This document shows, one piece after another, positions 42,117-48,947 of a stretch of DNA of 64,000 nt (position 1 is the first letter of the stretch; each line of letters starts with the position of its first letter). The stretch is from SIG607 sp045533195. GTDB taxonomy: Bacteria > Bacillota > Clostridia > Oscillospirales > Acutalibacteraceae. The stretch lies in assembly GCA_045533195.1 (NCBI GenBank), contig JAZSHI010000024.1, forward strand, positions 12,803-76,802, in the 5' to 3' direction. The translations under genes were made by a program, and so were the position numbers. A model generated the notes under the pieces. It did no database searches and was not told where the DNA came from. It saw only the letters and a program-made list of their open reading frames with translations.

Positions 42117-42174
42117 TACCGCTAATATCGGTAATTAGCAACTATAATCGGTAATTTAATCGTGAATATTACCG
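42117..42174. promoter_or_regulatory. Putative XRE operator: repeated CGGTAAT
   Basis: ATCGGTAATT occurs at 42127-42136 and 42147-42156, exactly 20 bases apart, and the inverted ATTACCG at 42168-42174. TACCG (42117-42121) and CGGTA (42129-42133) form a further dyad. Two helical turns between copies suit cooperative binding by the divergent XRE protein. Binding is inferred. Confidence 0.55.
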
Positions 42175-42214
42175 CTCTAATTATTATACAATAACAAAAA
42201 GAGAGGTGTTCACG

Positions 42215-42526
42215 ATGGATTTGCAGTTTATAAGAGACAGAATTTCAGTTTTAAGAACAAAAAAGAATGTATCTGAATATAGAATGAGTACTGATTTAGG
42301 TCATAGCAAAAGTTATATACAAAGTATTTCATCCGGTAGGTCTGTACCTTCACTTGGAGAATTTCTTTATATCTGCGAATATCTTGGTGTGACACCTAAA
42401 GAATTTTTTGACCAAGATATTAAAGAACCTCTACTTGTCAGCAAATTATATGAATTAGCACAAAATATGTCGGAAAAAGATTTAGAAGTGCTTATCAACA
42501 CAGCTGAACGTCTTAATGACAGATAA
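42215..42526 (+). CDS. XRE-family HTH transcriptional regulator
   Basis: A 103-residue protein: HTH domain about 1-70 (IRDRISVLRTKKNVSEYRMS, DLGHSKSYIQSISSGRSVPS, FLYICEYLGVTPKEFF) plus a short C-terminal helical extension (KLYELAQNMSEKDLEVLINT). The ATG at 42215 is nine bases after GAGAGG; the frame runs a little further up to a GTG at 42206 that overlaps the ribosome site. It is divergent from the SLOG gene with CGGTAAT repeats between. It is longer than the XRE at 496 and not a close copy. Confidence 0.83.
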   Translation: MDLQFIRDRISVLRTKKNVSEYRMSTDLGHSKSYIQSISSGRSVPSLGEFLYICEYLGVTPKEFFDQDIKEPLLVSKLYELAQNMSEKDLEVLINTAERLNDR

Positions 42527-42536
42527 AAGTTTTAAT

Positions 42537-42563
42537 GGGCGGATGTGGGTATATGCACCTACA
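42537..42563 (-). repeat. Diverged REP-like element
   Basis: Read on the minus strand it starts TGTAGG and ends ACCCACATCCGCCC, close to the CCCACATCGTCCC half of the other REPs, but its stem is degraded. A run of CCCTA-type repeats follows (to 42642). Confidence 0.5.
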
Positions 42564-42640
42564 AAAACCCCTTTCCCTACGCCTACACCCTTTCCCCTAC
42601 ACCCTATTCCATCTGTGCGAAGTACAGCCCTATTCCCTAA

Positions 42641-42680
42641 AAAAACAGCCCAAACGCTCTGCGTTAAGGCTGTTTTTTTA
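42641..42680. terminator. Terminator between XRE and phosphodiesterase genes
   Basis: AAAAACAGCC pairs with GGCTGTTTTT; the loop is CAAACGCTCTGCGTTAA. It overlaps the end of the phosphodiesterase gene and serves the two convergent genes. Confidence 0.8.
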
Positions 42681-43140
42681 TACACGGCATTATGCCTTTA
42701 TCCACTATATCAATAACCGCGTAGGAAAAAAAGGAATCGCGCGGAAAGGAGAGAGAACCGGGATTAACAATATACAGTCCGTCATCATATGCTGAAAGAG
42801 AGCAGTGTGTGTGTCCGAAGAGGGCAAGGGAGCAATTATTTTCTCTGGCTGTTTCTTTTATCTTCTCAAGGGTATATTTTACGCCGTATTTGTGGCCGTG
42901 GGTGAAAAATATTCGCCTGTTGTTAACCATTACAATACCTTCCGATTTATAGGGAGAAGCAATATCGCAGTTGCCTGAAACAACGTGAAAATTTTTATCA
43001 TTAAACTGCTCTTTAACGGCATCAATATCATTTGTATTGTCACCGAGAAAAAAGACTTCCTTTATATCGCTGTGAAAGGAAAGCACCGAAAGAATTTTTT
43101 TAATATTTCCGTGTGTATCCGATAAAACCAGAATTTTCAT
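42664..43140 (-). CDS. YfcE/MJ0936-family metallophosphoesterase
   Basis: 158 residues with the five metallophosphoesterase motifs: VLSDTHGN at the start, GDNTND (about 33), SGNCD (about 56), FFTHGHKYG (about 73) and GHTH (about 101) near LFGHTHCSL. Two metal ions and the His/Asp set are complete. Such proteins hydrolyse phosphodiesters and are similar to YfcE; natural substrate unknown. The gene stands alone, divergent from the small-protein cassette at 43200 with a 59-base gap. Confidence 0.88.
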   Translation of the reverse strand: MKILVLSDTHGNIKKILSVLSFHSDIKEVFFLGDNTNDIDAVKEQFNDKNFHVVSGNCDIASPYKSEGIVMVNNRRIFFTHGHKYGVKYTLEKIKETARENNCSLALFGHTHCSLSAYDDGLYIVNPGSLSFPRDSFFSYAVIDIVDKGIMPCIKKQP

Positions 43141-43199
43141 TTTTATCCTCCGTCATATAAAGCTCTGAATTTTCATATTTTTTAGGGGGTGAAATTTTA

Positions 43200-43397
43200 A
43201 TGGGCTATGATATAGAAAAAATGATAGAAAACGCCAAAAAAGGCGAGACAGACAAGATTCTTAACAGTTTAAGCAAAAGCGATGCCGAAAGGTTTAAGCA
43301 GATTATTTCCGATAAGGAAGCTACACAAAAACTTCTTGGCAGCGAACAGGCTAAAAAATTACTTGAGATGCTGAAAAGAGGCGGTATGGGTGGATGA
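43200..43397 (+). CDS. Conserved small protein, first of a three-gene cassette
   Basis: 65 residues, all helical and charged: MGYDIEKMIENAKKGETDKI, LNSLSKSDAERFKQIISDKE, then QKLLGSEQAKKLLEMLKRGG. GGGGTG lies eight bases before the ATG. Its last bases overlap the GTG of the next gene by eight, so the genes are translated together. No named family is recognised; similar small-protein sets occur in Oscillospiraceae from memory. Confidence 0.65.
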   Translation: MGYDIEKMIENAKKGETDKILNSLSKSDAERFKQIISDKEATQKLLGSEQAKKLLEMLKRGGMGG

Positions 43398-43710
43398 TTT
43401 AAGCGCGGCGCTGGGCGAACTTTTAAATAACCCCGAGACCGTATCTAAAATAGGAGAAATGGCTAAAAATCTTTTCCCCGAGCAAGAGGTAAAAAGTGAT
43501 GAGTCTTCTGCTGATATGCTGAAAATTATGTCGCTGATAAATAAATTTAAAAACACGGGTGAGAACGAAAATCAACGGCTTTTACTGGCTCTTAAACCGC
43601 ATTTAAGCGATGAAAGACAGAAAAAGGTTGACGTGGCAGTAAAAATCTTAAAGCTTCTTGACCTGATGCCTATTTTGTCGGAAAGCGGCTTACTTGAAAA
43701 TTTTTTGTAG
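43390..43710 (+). CDS. Small helical protein, second of the cassette
   Basis: 106 residues starting at the GTG at 43390: DLSAALGELLNNPETVSKIG, then an acidic middle, then LLLALKPHLSDERQKKVDVA and ILKLLDLMPILSESGLLENF. The C-terminal segment looks like a conserved helical module of clostridial hypothetical proteins. Overlap with the previous gene points to coupled translation. Function unknown; a link to sporulation is possible only from the phylogenetic range. Confidence 0.65.
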   Translation: MDDLSAALGELLNNPETVSKIGEMAKNLFPEQEVKSDESSADMLKIMSLINKFKNTGENENQRLLLALKPHLSDERQKKVDVAVKILKLLDLMPILSESGLLENFL

Positions 43711-43725
43711 GAACGGGGAGAAACT

Positions 43726-43986
43726 ATGACAGAATTTGAACGGGCAAAGCAGGAAGCAATTTCCAGAGTACAAAAAATGAATGAAAGCTACCGCCAAAAA
43801 ATCACGCAGGAGAAAAGGGAAACTCAAAAAAAGGAACACAACGCACTTGATATAATGAAGCTTATCCGTTTTGATTCGGTAAAAAGCGATCCTGACCGTC
43901 TTTTACTTTTAGGGGTTCTCCTTTTGCTATCTATGGAAAAGACCGATGAAAAACTGCTTTATGCATTGCTTTATATTATGATTTAA
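43726..43986 (+). CDS. Small protein with hydrophobic tail, third of the cassette
   Basis: 86 residues: a charged amphipathic N-terminus (MTEFERAKQEAISRVQKMNE, KKEHNALDIMKLIRF) and a C-terminus SDPDRLLLLGVLLLLSMEKT then KLLYALLYIMI that could insert in a membrane. ATG at 43726 follows GGGGAG. It is 15 bases after the second gene. No family recognised. Confidence 0.65.
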   Translation: MTEFERAKQEAISRVQKMNESYRQKITQEKRETQKKEHNALDIMKLIRFDSVKSDPDRLLLLGVLLLLSMEKTDEKLLYALLYIMI

Positions 43987-44053
43987 AGGCGAAAGGGTTT
44001 GTCATGTATAAAAAGAGTTACAAAGTTATTACAGCTTTGAAACAAATATGAAG

Positions 44054-44229
44054 TTATGTAAACCAAGTGGCTAAAAAAGTTATTAAAGTTTTGCACAGAG
44101 ATATACACAATTTTGCCCGATTTTTTTAAAAAATCCCTTGAAATCAAGGCTTTACTGTTCAAAATTCGGTGCATAACTTTAATAACACCAACAAAAAACA
44201 TAATATGGTAATTGTATTATGTAAACCAA
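44054..44229. repeat. Nested palindrome flanked by 13-bp direct repeats
   Basis: TTATGTAAACCAA at 44054-44066 and 44217-44229 are direct repeats. Between them, an 18-base arm at 44079-44096 (GTTATTAAAGTTTTGCAC) is inverted at 44169-44186 with one mismatch, and inside lie AATTTTG/CAAAATT, the palindrome GATTTTTTTAAAAAATC and CCTTGA/TCAAGG. A last hairpin ACATAATA/TATTATGT abuts the second direct repeat. Nothing coding is seen in this 349-base gap. Confidence 0.65.
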
Positions 44230-44277
44230 AAGCACTAAATAACGAAAAATTTTACATAGAAAAATCTTAAAAATTTG

Positions 44278-44306
44278 TTTACTTTTGACAAAAGATGTGA
44301 TAGAAT
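44278..44306 (+). promoter_or_regulatory. Promoter of the DUF4358-type lipoprotein gene
   Basis: TTTACT at 44278-44283, 17-base spacer, TAGAAT at 44301-44306. Confidence 0.6.
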
Positions 44307-44335
44307 TGGGATGTCAAAAAAAGGAGTAGATTCTG

Positions 44336-44818
44336 ATGAAGACAAAAAGAATAGCAGCTCTGCTCTTAGCAGTGGTTTTTCTACTGTGCGGACTTTGCGG
44401 CTGCGGCGAAAAGGAAACCTTGACAGTTGATGAAATAAGCGAAAAGCTTAACGAGCTTTGTTTTGTAAACGTAGATAATTATGAAGTTAGTAAGGCAGAT
44501 ATTGAAAACCGTTTTAACTTTGACGGCAATAAATTCAGCGACTATTCGGTAAGGCTGTGTGACAGCGAAGAAAAATTCATTTGTGTAGCCGTAGTTACCT
44601 TAAAAAACAGCGAAGACAAACAAGAGCTTACCGATACCTTTAACGCGGTTGCTAAAAACACGGCTTCATCCTACGGCACACTTAACGCTTCAGAATATGC
44701 AAAAATTCAAAAAAGACTTTTTTATGAATATAAAGACATTATTATTTTTATAGTCGCAGACGATTACACAGCGCCGGAAAATTATCTTAAAGAAATCGGC
44801 GCAAAACCGATAGCATAA
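44336..44818 (+). CDS. Lipoprotein, DUF4358-like
   Basis: 160 residues: lipoprotein signal RIAALLLAVVFLLCGLCGC with anchored Cys22, then a compact domain with ETLTVDEISEKLNELCFVNV, CDSEEKFICVAVVTLKNSED and a C-terminal helix YAKIQKRLFYEYKDIIIFIV ending in an ADDY turn. The pattern of a short lipoprotein with DUF4358 sequence fits, though its function is unknown. It stands alone with own promoter and terminator. Confidence 0.72.
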   Translation: MKTKRIAALLLAVVFLLCGLCGCGEKETLTVDEISEKLNELCFVNVDNYEVSKADIENRFNFDGNKFSDYSVRLCDSEEKFICVAVVTLKNSEDKQELTDTFNAVAKNTASSYGTLNASEYAKIQKRLFYEYKDIIIFIVADDYTAPENYLKEIGAKPIA

Positions 44819-44848
44819 AAACCGAGGAATCTTCCTCGGTTTTTTTAT
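44817..44848 (+). terminator. Terminator of the lipoprotein gene
   Basis: AAAACCGAGGA-atct-TCCTCGGTTTT followed by T. It starts at the stop codon. Confidence 0.92.
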
Positions 44849-44884
44849 ACTCATAGATTAAGAGGTTGTATCAAATCCGTCTTC

Positions 44885-46240
44885 TTACTCTTCATCCGAC
44901 GGCATTTGCTCCGAGGAAGTATTGCCTGATTCATCACCTGACGTATCACCTGATTCGTCACTCGGTACATCGGAGGAAAGGTCATTTTCGTTATCACCTA
45001 ATGCATCAGAGGAAGTGTCAAAACCGTCGTCATCCTGCGTCGGCGCGGATGGAGTCGCATTATTTTCAGGTCTACTTTGCTGAGAGGCGCTTTCATTCCT
45101 GCTAACCGTAGCTCCCGAAGATTTAAACCAACCGGTTTTATCTACACCGTTTTCTTTAAAGTAGTCTTCGGGGGAAATATCGTCATATAAAAACGCTCTT
45201 AAAACTTTACCCGCAAACTCATAATTATAGTAAACGGAGGAAGCACCTGTACCTCTGAAGTCAGCATTAATTATATATTTGTCATGGGGTATGCGTGATT
45301 GAATCATACTGGGACGATTAACCAAAGACTTACCCATAGAAAGTATTTCTGAATTAGAAAGAGAAGTTTTTATATAAGGAGCAAGTTTATTTACAATAGA
45401 AGGATATTTTAAAGGACTGGTATCTAAAACCTTTTCCAAAAGAAGTTCGAGAACAAGGCGTTGACGTTCGGTTCTGCCAAAATCGTTGTTACTGCCCATA
45501 GCATTTTTTGCATGGCGAATACGGGAATATGCCACCGCCTGAACACCGTTTAATTTTTGTTTTCCGGGTTTAGTTATTAAATAAGAGTCAGGTTTGACCT
45601 TTAAATAATAGCAAATCTCTTTTATCATAGTGTTTATGCCAAGATCTGCAGTAATTTCATCTTTTGTTATTTCTACCTCTATTCCGCCCATAGCATCTAT
45701 AATATCTGCCATTGCGTAGAAGTTTACGGTAACATAATCTTTGATATCAAGACCGAAAAGTGTGTTAAGGGTTTTTACGGCAAGGGTAGGACCGCCTAAA
45801 GAATAGGCAGTATTTATTTTGTTATATACGGTCTTTCCGTTATTATTTATAGGCACAAGGCTGTCGCGCATAACAGACACAAGCTTTAAGGTGCTGTTCT
45901 TTTTGTTTACGCTTAAAATCATTATAGAGTCACTTCTGCCGGAAAAATCCCCTACCTGTCTGGCATCTACACCGAAAAGAGCTATATTTATAACGTTTTC
46001 ATCAATAACCTGAGTAATGCCTAAATTGGAAAGATCCTCATTATTAAACTCTTTATCTCGGTTGATTTTTGTCATAACTCTGACACCATAACCAACAAAA
46101 CAGGAGATTATAATAACCAGACTCAAAACTATTGATAATAAAATTATACGTTTTTTCTTTTTACTTTTCTTTGTGTTTTTCTTTTTTCCGGTATTTTTAT
46201 GTGAAGAAAAGGAATTAAGATCTATATTGTTGTTATCCAC
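44885..46240 (-). CDS. LytR-CpsA-Psr family protein
   Basis: A 451-residue membrane protein that attaches anionic glycopolymers to peptidoglycan. Cytoplasmic Lys-rich start (1-30), TM about 31-52 (IILLSIVLSLVIIISCFVGY), then the LCP domain (about 85-290) with NIALFGVDARQVGDFSGRSD, the Arg/Asp pattern for pyrophosphate binding, TAYSLGGPTLAVKTLNTLFG and YSRIRH. The last 80 residues are a Ser/Asp/Glu-rich linker with DTSGDESGNTSSEQ. It overlaps no neighbour; rsmI is 12 bases upstream, so they may share a transcript. Confidence 0.92.
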   Translation of the reverse strand: MDNNNIDLNSFSSHKNTGKKKNTKKSKKKKRIILLSIVLSLVIIISCFVGYGVRVMTKINRDKEFNNEDLSNLGITQVIDENVINIALFGVDARQVGDFSGRSDSIMILSVNKKNSTLKLVSVMRDSLVPINNNGKTVYNKINTAYSLGGPTLAVKTLNTLFGLDIKDYVTVNFYAMADIIDAMGGIEVEITKDEITADLGINTMIKEICYYLKVKPDSYLITKPGKQKLNGVQAVAYSRIRHAKNAMGSNNDFGRTERQRLVLELLLEKVLDTSPLKYPSIVNKLAPYIKTSLSNSEILSMGKSLVNRPSMIQSRIPHDKYIINADFRGTGASSVYYNYEFAGKVLRAFLYDDISPEDYFKENGVDKTGWFKSSGATVSRNESASQQSRPENNATPSAPTQDDDGFDTSSDALGDNENDLSSDVPSDESGDTSGDESGNTSSEQMPSDEE

Positions 46241-46252
46241 GTATTTTCCTCC

Positions 46253-47071
46253 TTAACAAATTTCGCGATATATATCGCCTTTTTTAAGTTTTGTGATTTC
46301 TGCTGCTTTTTTAGCGGCAGAAGAGGTGCTGTCACCTTTTTTTATAAAATCTTTTGCAAGGCTTATTGCTTCCTCTAAAGTGTATATATGTTCTGTTTCC
46401 TTTGCGCCTGAAACAATTATAACAAATTCTCCCTTAGGCTCTTTTTCGCTATACATTTCTAAGGCTTTGCTAAGTCTTGTGCGAATAACCTCTTCGTGAA
46501 TTTTGGTAAGCTCTCGTACAAGGGCAATTTCTCTGTCTCCCAAATATTCCAGCATATCCCTAAGGGTTGCAATAAGTTTATGGGGAGCCTCATAGAATAT
46601 CATTGTACGTTTTTCTGATTTGAGTTCTGCAAGATGTGAGCGCCTACCGGGCTTATTCATAGTAAGAAAGCCTTCAAAGGTAAATCTGCCCGAGGGCATA
46701 CCCGACATAGCAAGTGCCGTTATAACAGCGCTGGGACCGGGGACCGATTCAACAGGAATACCGCTTTCGTGAGCCAGTCGAACCATATCTTCGCCCGGAT
46801 CGGATATGGCAGGCATACCCGCATCGGTTACAAGAGCGCAGCTTTCCCCGCTAAGCAGTCGGGAGATAATTTCGCCGCCCCGTTCCTTTTTGTTGTGTTC
46901 ATAGTAAGAAAGCATCGGTTTTTTGATGCCTAAATGATTAAGAAGCTTGACAGTAACTCGCGTATCCTCGGCAGCTATAAAATCAACCTTTGAAAGTATA
47001 TCTGCCCCACGGGGACTTAAGTCCCCTAAATTCCCTATGGGAGTACCGACAAGATAAAGTTTGCCTTTCAT
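46253..47071 (-). CDS. rsmI: 16S rRNA 2'-O-ribose C1402 methyltransferase RsmI
   Basis: Uses SAM to methylate C1402 in the decoding centre of the ribosome. 272 residues of the tetrapyrrole-methylase fold: start LYLVGTPIGNLGDLSPRGAD, the substrate loop VTDAGMPAISDPGEDMVRLA, VESVPGPSAVITALAMSGMP, and FEGFL then ERTMIFYEAPHKL. Length and motifs are normal. It precedes the LCP gene by 12 bases. Confidence 0.95.
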   Translation of the reverse strand: MKGKLYLVGTPIGNLGDLSPRGADILSKVDFIAAEDTRVTVKLLNHLGIKKPMLSYYEHNKKERGGEIISRLLSGESCALVTDAGMPAISDPGEDMVRLAHESGIPVESVPGPSAVITALAMSGMPSGRFTFEGFLTMNKPGRRSHLAELKSEKRTMIFYEAPHKLIATLRDMLEYLGDREIALVRELTKIHEEVIRTRLSKALEMYSEKEPKGEFVIIVSGAKETEHIYTLEEAISLAKDFIKKGDSTSSAAKKAAEITKLKKGDIYREIC

Positions 47072-47165
47072 AACCCACCTCTAAATAATATTGCTCTGTT
47101 ATTTTATCATAATTAAACATCTAATTCAATAACAAAAAAGTAATAAAAAGGCTTCTTTTCGGCAT

Positions 47166-48095
47166 TTATGCTCTTTCTATGAATTTTTTTAGGTTATTCA
47201 TAAGACCTTCTTTATTGGAAAAATAGCTCATTGAGTGTCCTGCATCCTCTACCGAAAAAAACTCTTTTTCATTTTCGTAAAGGTCGAAGCACTCCTTTGT
47301 CATACTATAGGGAACAAAAGCATCTGCCTTTGAATGAATAAAGAATATAGGTAATTTTGTCTTTTTTAGCTGTGCTTTTACGTCTGTTTCATCCAAATTT
47401 ACCTTTTCGAAAAGTTTTCCTCCCAGTTTTATGAAAAAATAAATAATTTTTTTATTAAGCTTCATTTCGCCTATAACCTTTTGCATAATCTCTTTTGCCG
47501 AAGAAAAGGCGCTGTCGCTTATTACTCCCTTTACTCTGTCGGGCAGCTTTTCTCCTGCCGCCATAAGTACGGTGGAACCACCCATGGAAACTCCGCAAAG
47601 CACTATTTTTTCACTTTCCTTTATATTTTCCTCGGCATATTCTATCCAACTTAAACAGTCTTTTCTTTCCTTTATTCCCATTGTGAGAAATTTTCCCTCG
47701 CTTTTTTCGTGGGCGCGCTGAGAAACGAGTAAAAGACTGTAACCCATTTTGTTATAAAAATCAAAAACCCCCGCGCTGTCTCTGTAGGGAGAGCTTCTGT
47801 AGCCGTGGAAAAATATTATTAGAGGAGCTTTTTTGTTTTCCGCTTCATAAAATCTTCCAAAAAGTGTTTTTTTATCATAACTCTTTATTTTAATTTCTTT
47901 AAAGGGTTTACTTTTATTATAGCTTATTCTCTTTGTAAGCTCGTCCTTAAAGGGTAAATATTGTTCGGTTTCAGGAAAATAAAAATCTGATTCTTCCCTA
48001 TATTCAACCTTGTGAAGTCCTGCATAAAAACAAATATAGGAGGTTATAAAAAAGCATATTATAATATTTAAAACTGCAAATACCATCCAAAACAT
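47166..48095 (-). CDS. Membrane-anchored alpha/beta hydrolase
   Basis: 309 residues: an N-terminal TM (FWMVFAVLNIIICFFITSYI, about 2-24), then an alpha/beta-hydrolase fold. The oxyanion segment is IIFFHGYRSS (about 95), the nucleophile elbow GVSMGGSTVL with Ser (about 172), and the acid/His end FIHSKADAFVPYS and DAGHSMSYFSN. The catalytic triad is complete. Relatives are esterases or peptidases of the YqkD-like group; substrate unknown. It is alone, divergent from the SLOG gene at 48255. Confidence 0.87.
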   Translation of the reverse strand: MFWMVFAVLNIIICFFITSYICFYAGLHKVEYREESDFYFPETEQYLPFKDELTKRISYNKSKPFKEIKIKSYDKKTLFGRFYEAENKKAPLIIFFHGYRSSPYRDSAGVFDFYNKMGYSLLLVSQRAHEKSEGKFLTMGIKERKDCLSWIEYAEENIKESEKIVLCGVSMGGSTVLMAAGEKLPDRVKGVISDSAFSSAKEIMQKVIGEMKLNKKIIYFFIKLGGKLFEKVNLDETDVKAQLKKTKLPIFFIHSKADAFVPYSMTKECFDLYENEKEFFSVEDAGHSMSYFSNKEGLMNNLKKFIERA

Positions 48096-48254
48096 TTTTT
48101 TATTTCCCCTTTCTTTTAATAATGAAAAAATATACCTTTCTTAACCGATAGTTGTGAACAAATTGTAAACTTTTTGTGTCCGACGCATTGTGACATAATT
48201 CGACAACCTCTATGAGTATAATAAAAGAAAAAAACAAAACGGAGGAAAAAACAT

Positions 48255-48785
48255 ATGAAAAAAGAAAAATTCTGTTGTTTTATTCAAAACAACTATTCTT
48301 TTTTGGAGGAAAATCAGGCAGAAAAAGAAAGAAGCGAGAATATTAAGAAAAAAATTAAGGAGCAAATAGATTATTTAATCGAAAAAGAGAATATTTCAGA
48401 ATTCTTTACAGGTATGGAAGAAGGCGCCGATCTGTTTTACGCAGATTATATTCTTTCTAAAAAGAAAGAAAAAGACATAAAGCTTCACTGTGTTATTCCA
48501 TTTGAAGAACAGGCAGTTTTATACAGCGAAAAGGAAAGAGACCTTTATTTTGACGTTGCCCAGAGGGCAGACAGTGAAATTATGATTTCCCGAAAAAGAA
48601 TTTCGGGAAGCCGAGAAAAACGAGACAGCTATATGGTTGAAAAAAGCAGTGTTATTATTTTACTTTGCGATATAAAAAGCTCTCCGGAAATTTTGAATTT
48701 TCAAAAAATCGAAAAAAACAAGCAAATAATAGTTATTGACCCTGTTAATTCCAATTTAAACGCGAGTTTTAAATGCATAGTGTGA
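48255..48785 (+). CDS. SLOG-fold (DUF1273-like) protein upstream of dnaA
   Basis: 176 residues. Though the FxGHR opening is lost here (KEKFCCFIQNNYSFLEENQA), the rest matches the DUF1273 pattern: helix then FFTGMEEGADLFYADYILSK, the middle HCVIPFEEQAVLYSEKERDLY, and the end ADSEIMISRKRISG, RDSYMVEKSSVIILLCD. It is the third SLOG protein of the window and the most divergent. GGAGGA lies before the ATG at 48255. It sits where Firmicutes usually have rpmH and related genes, immediately upstream of the dnaA promoter. Function unknown. Confidence 0.72.
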   Translation: MKKEKFCCFIQNNYSFLEENQAEKERSENIKKKIKEQIDYLIEKENISEFFTGMEEGADLFYADYILSKKKEKDIKLHCVIPFEEQAVLYSEKERDLYFDVAQRADSEIMISRKRISGSREKRDSYMVEKSSVIILLCDIKSSPEILNFQKIEKNKQIIVIDPVNSNLNASFKCIV

Positions 48786-48803
48786 CAACACATTAATTTT
48801 TAA

Positions 48804-48837
48804 AAAAGCCCCTGTAAGTAAAATTACGGGGGTTTTT
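48804..48837 (+). terminator. Terminator between the SLOG gene and dnaA
   Basis: GCCCCTGTAA pairs with TTACGGGGGT around a short loop and is followed by TTTTT. Confidence 0.88.
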
Positions 48838-48938
48838 GATGTTTTTATTATATAAATATATAATAAACTATTGAAATATTATTTTTTTATGTTATAATAT
48901 ATACGTATATTTATATTTTATATTACATTAATAGAAAG
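48837..48938. other. AT-rich tract upstream of dnaA, candidate unwinding region
   Basis: About 100 bases nearly free of G and C lie between the terminator and dnaA, where strand bias switches. It could be the DNA unwinding element of oriC. I see no clear cluster of TTATCCACA boxes here, so this is only a candidate. Confidence 0.35.
48871..48898 (+). promoter_or_regulatory. Promoter of dnaA
   Basis: TTGAAA at 48871-48876, 16-base spacer, TATAAT at 48893-48898, inside the AT-rich tract. Confidence 0.7.
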
Positions 48939-48947
48939 GTGAGGCAT

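Noticed and set aside
44054..44229. DnaA-box cluster or second origin
   Set aside because: Only a weak TATACACA-like string is present; the palindromes do not match DnaA boxes.
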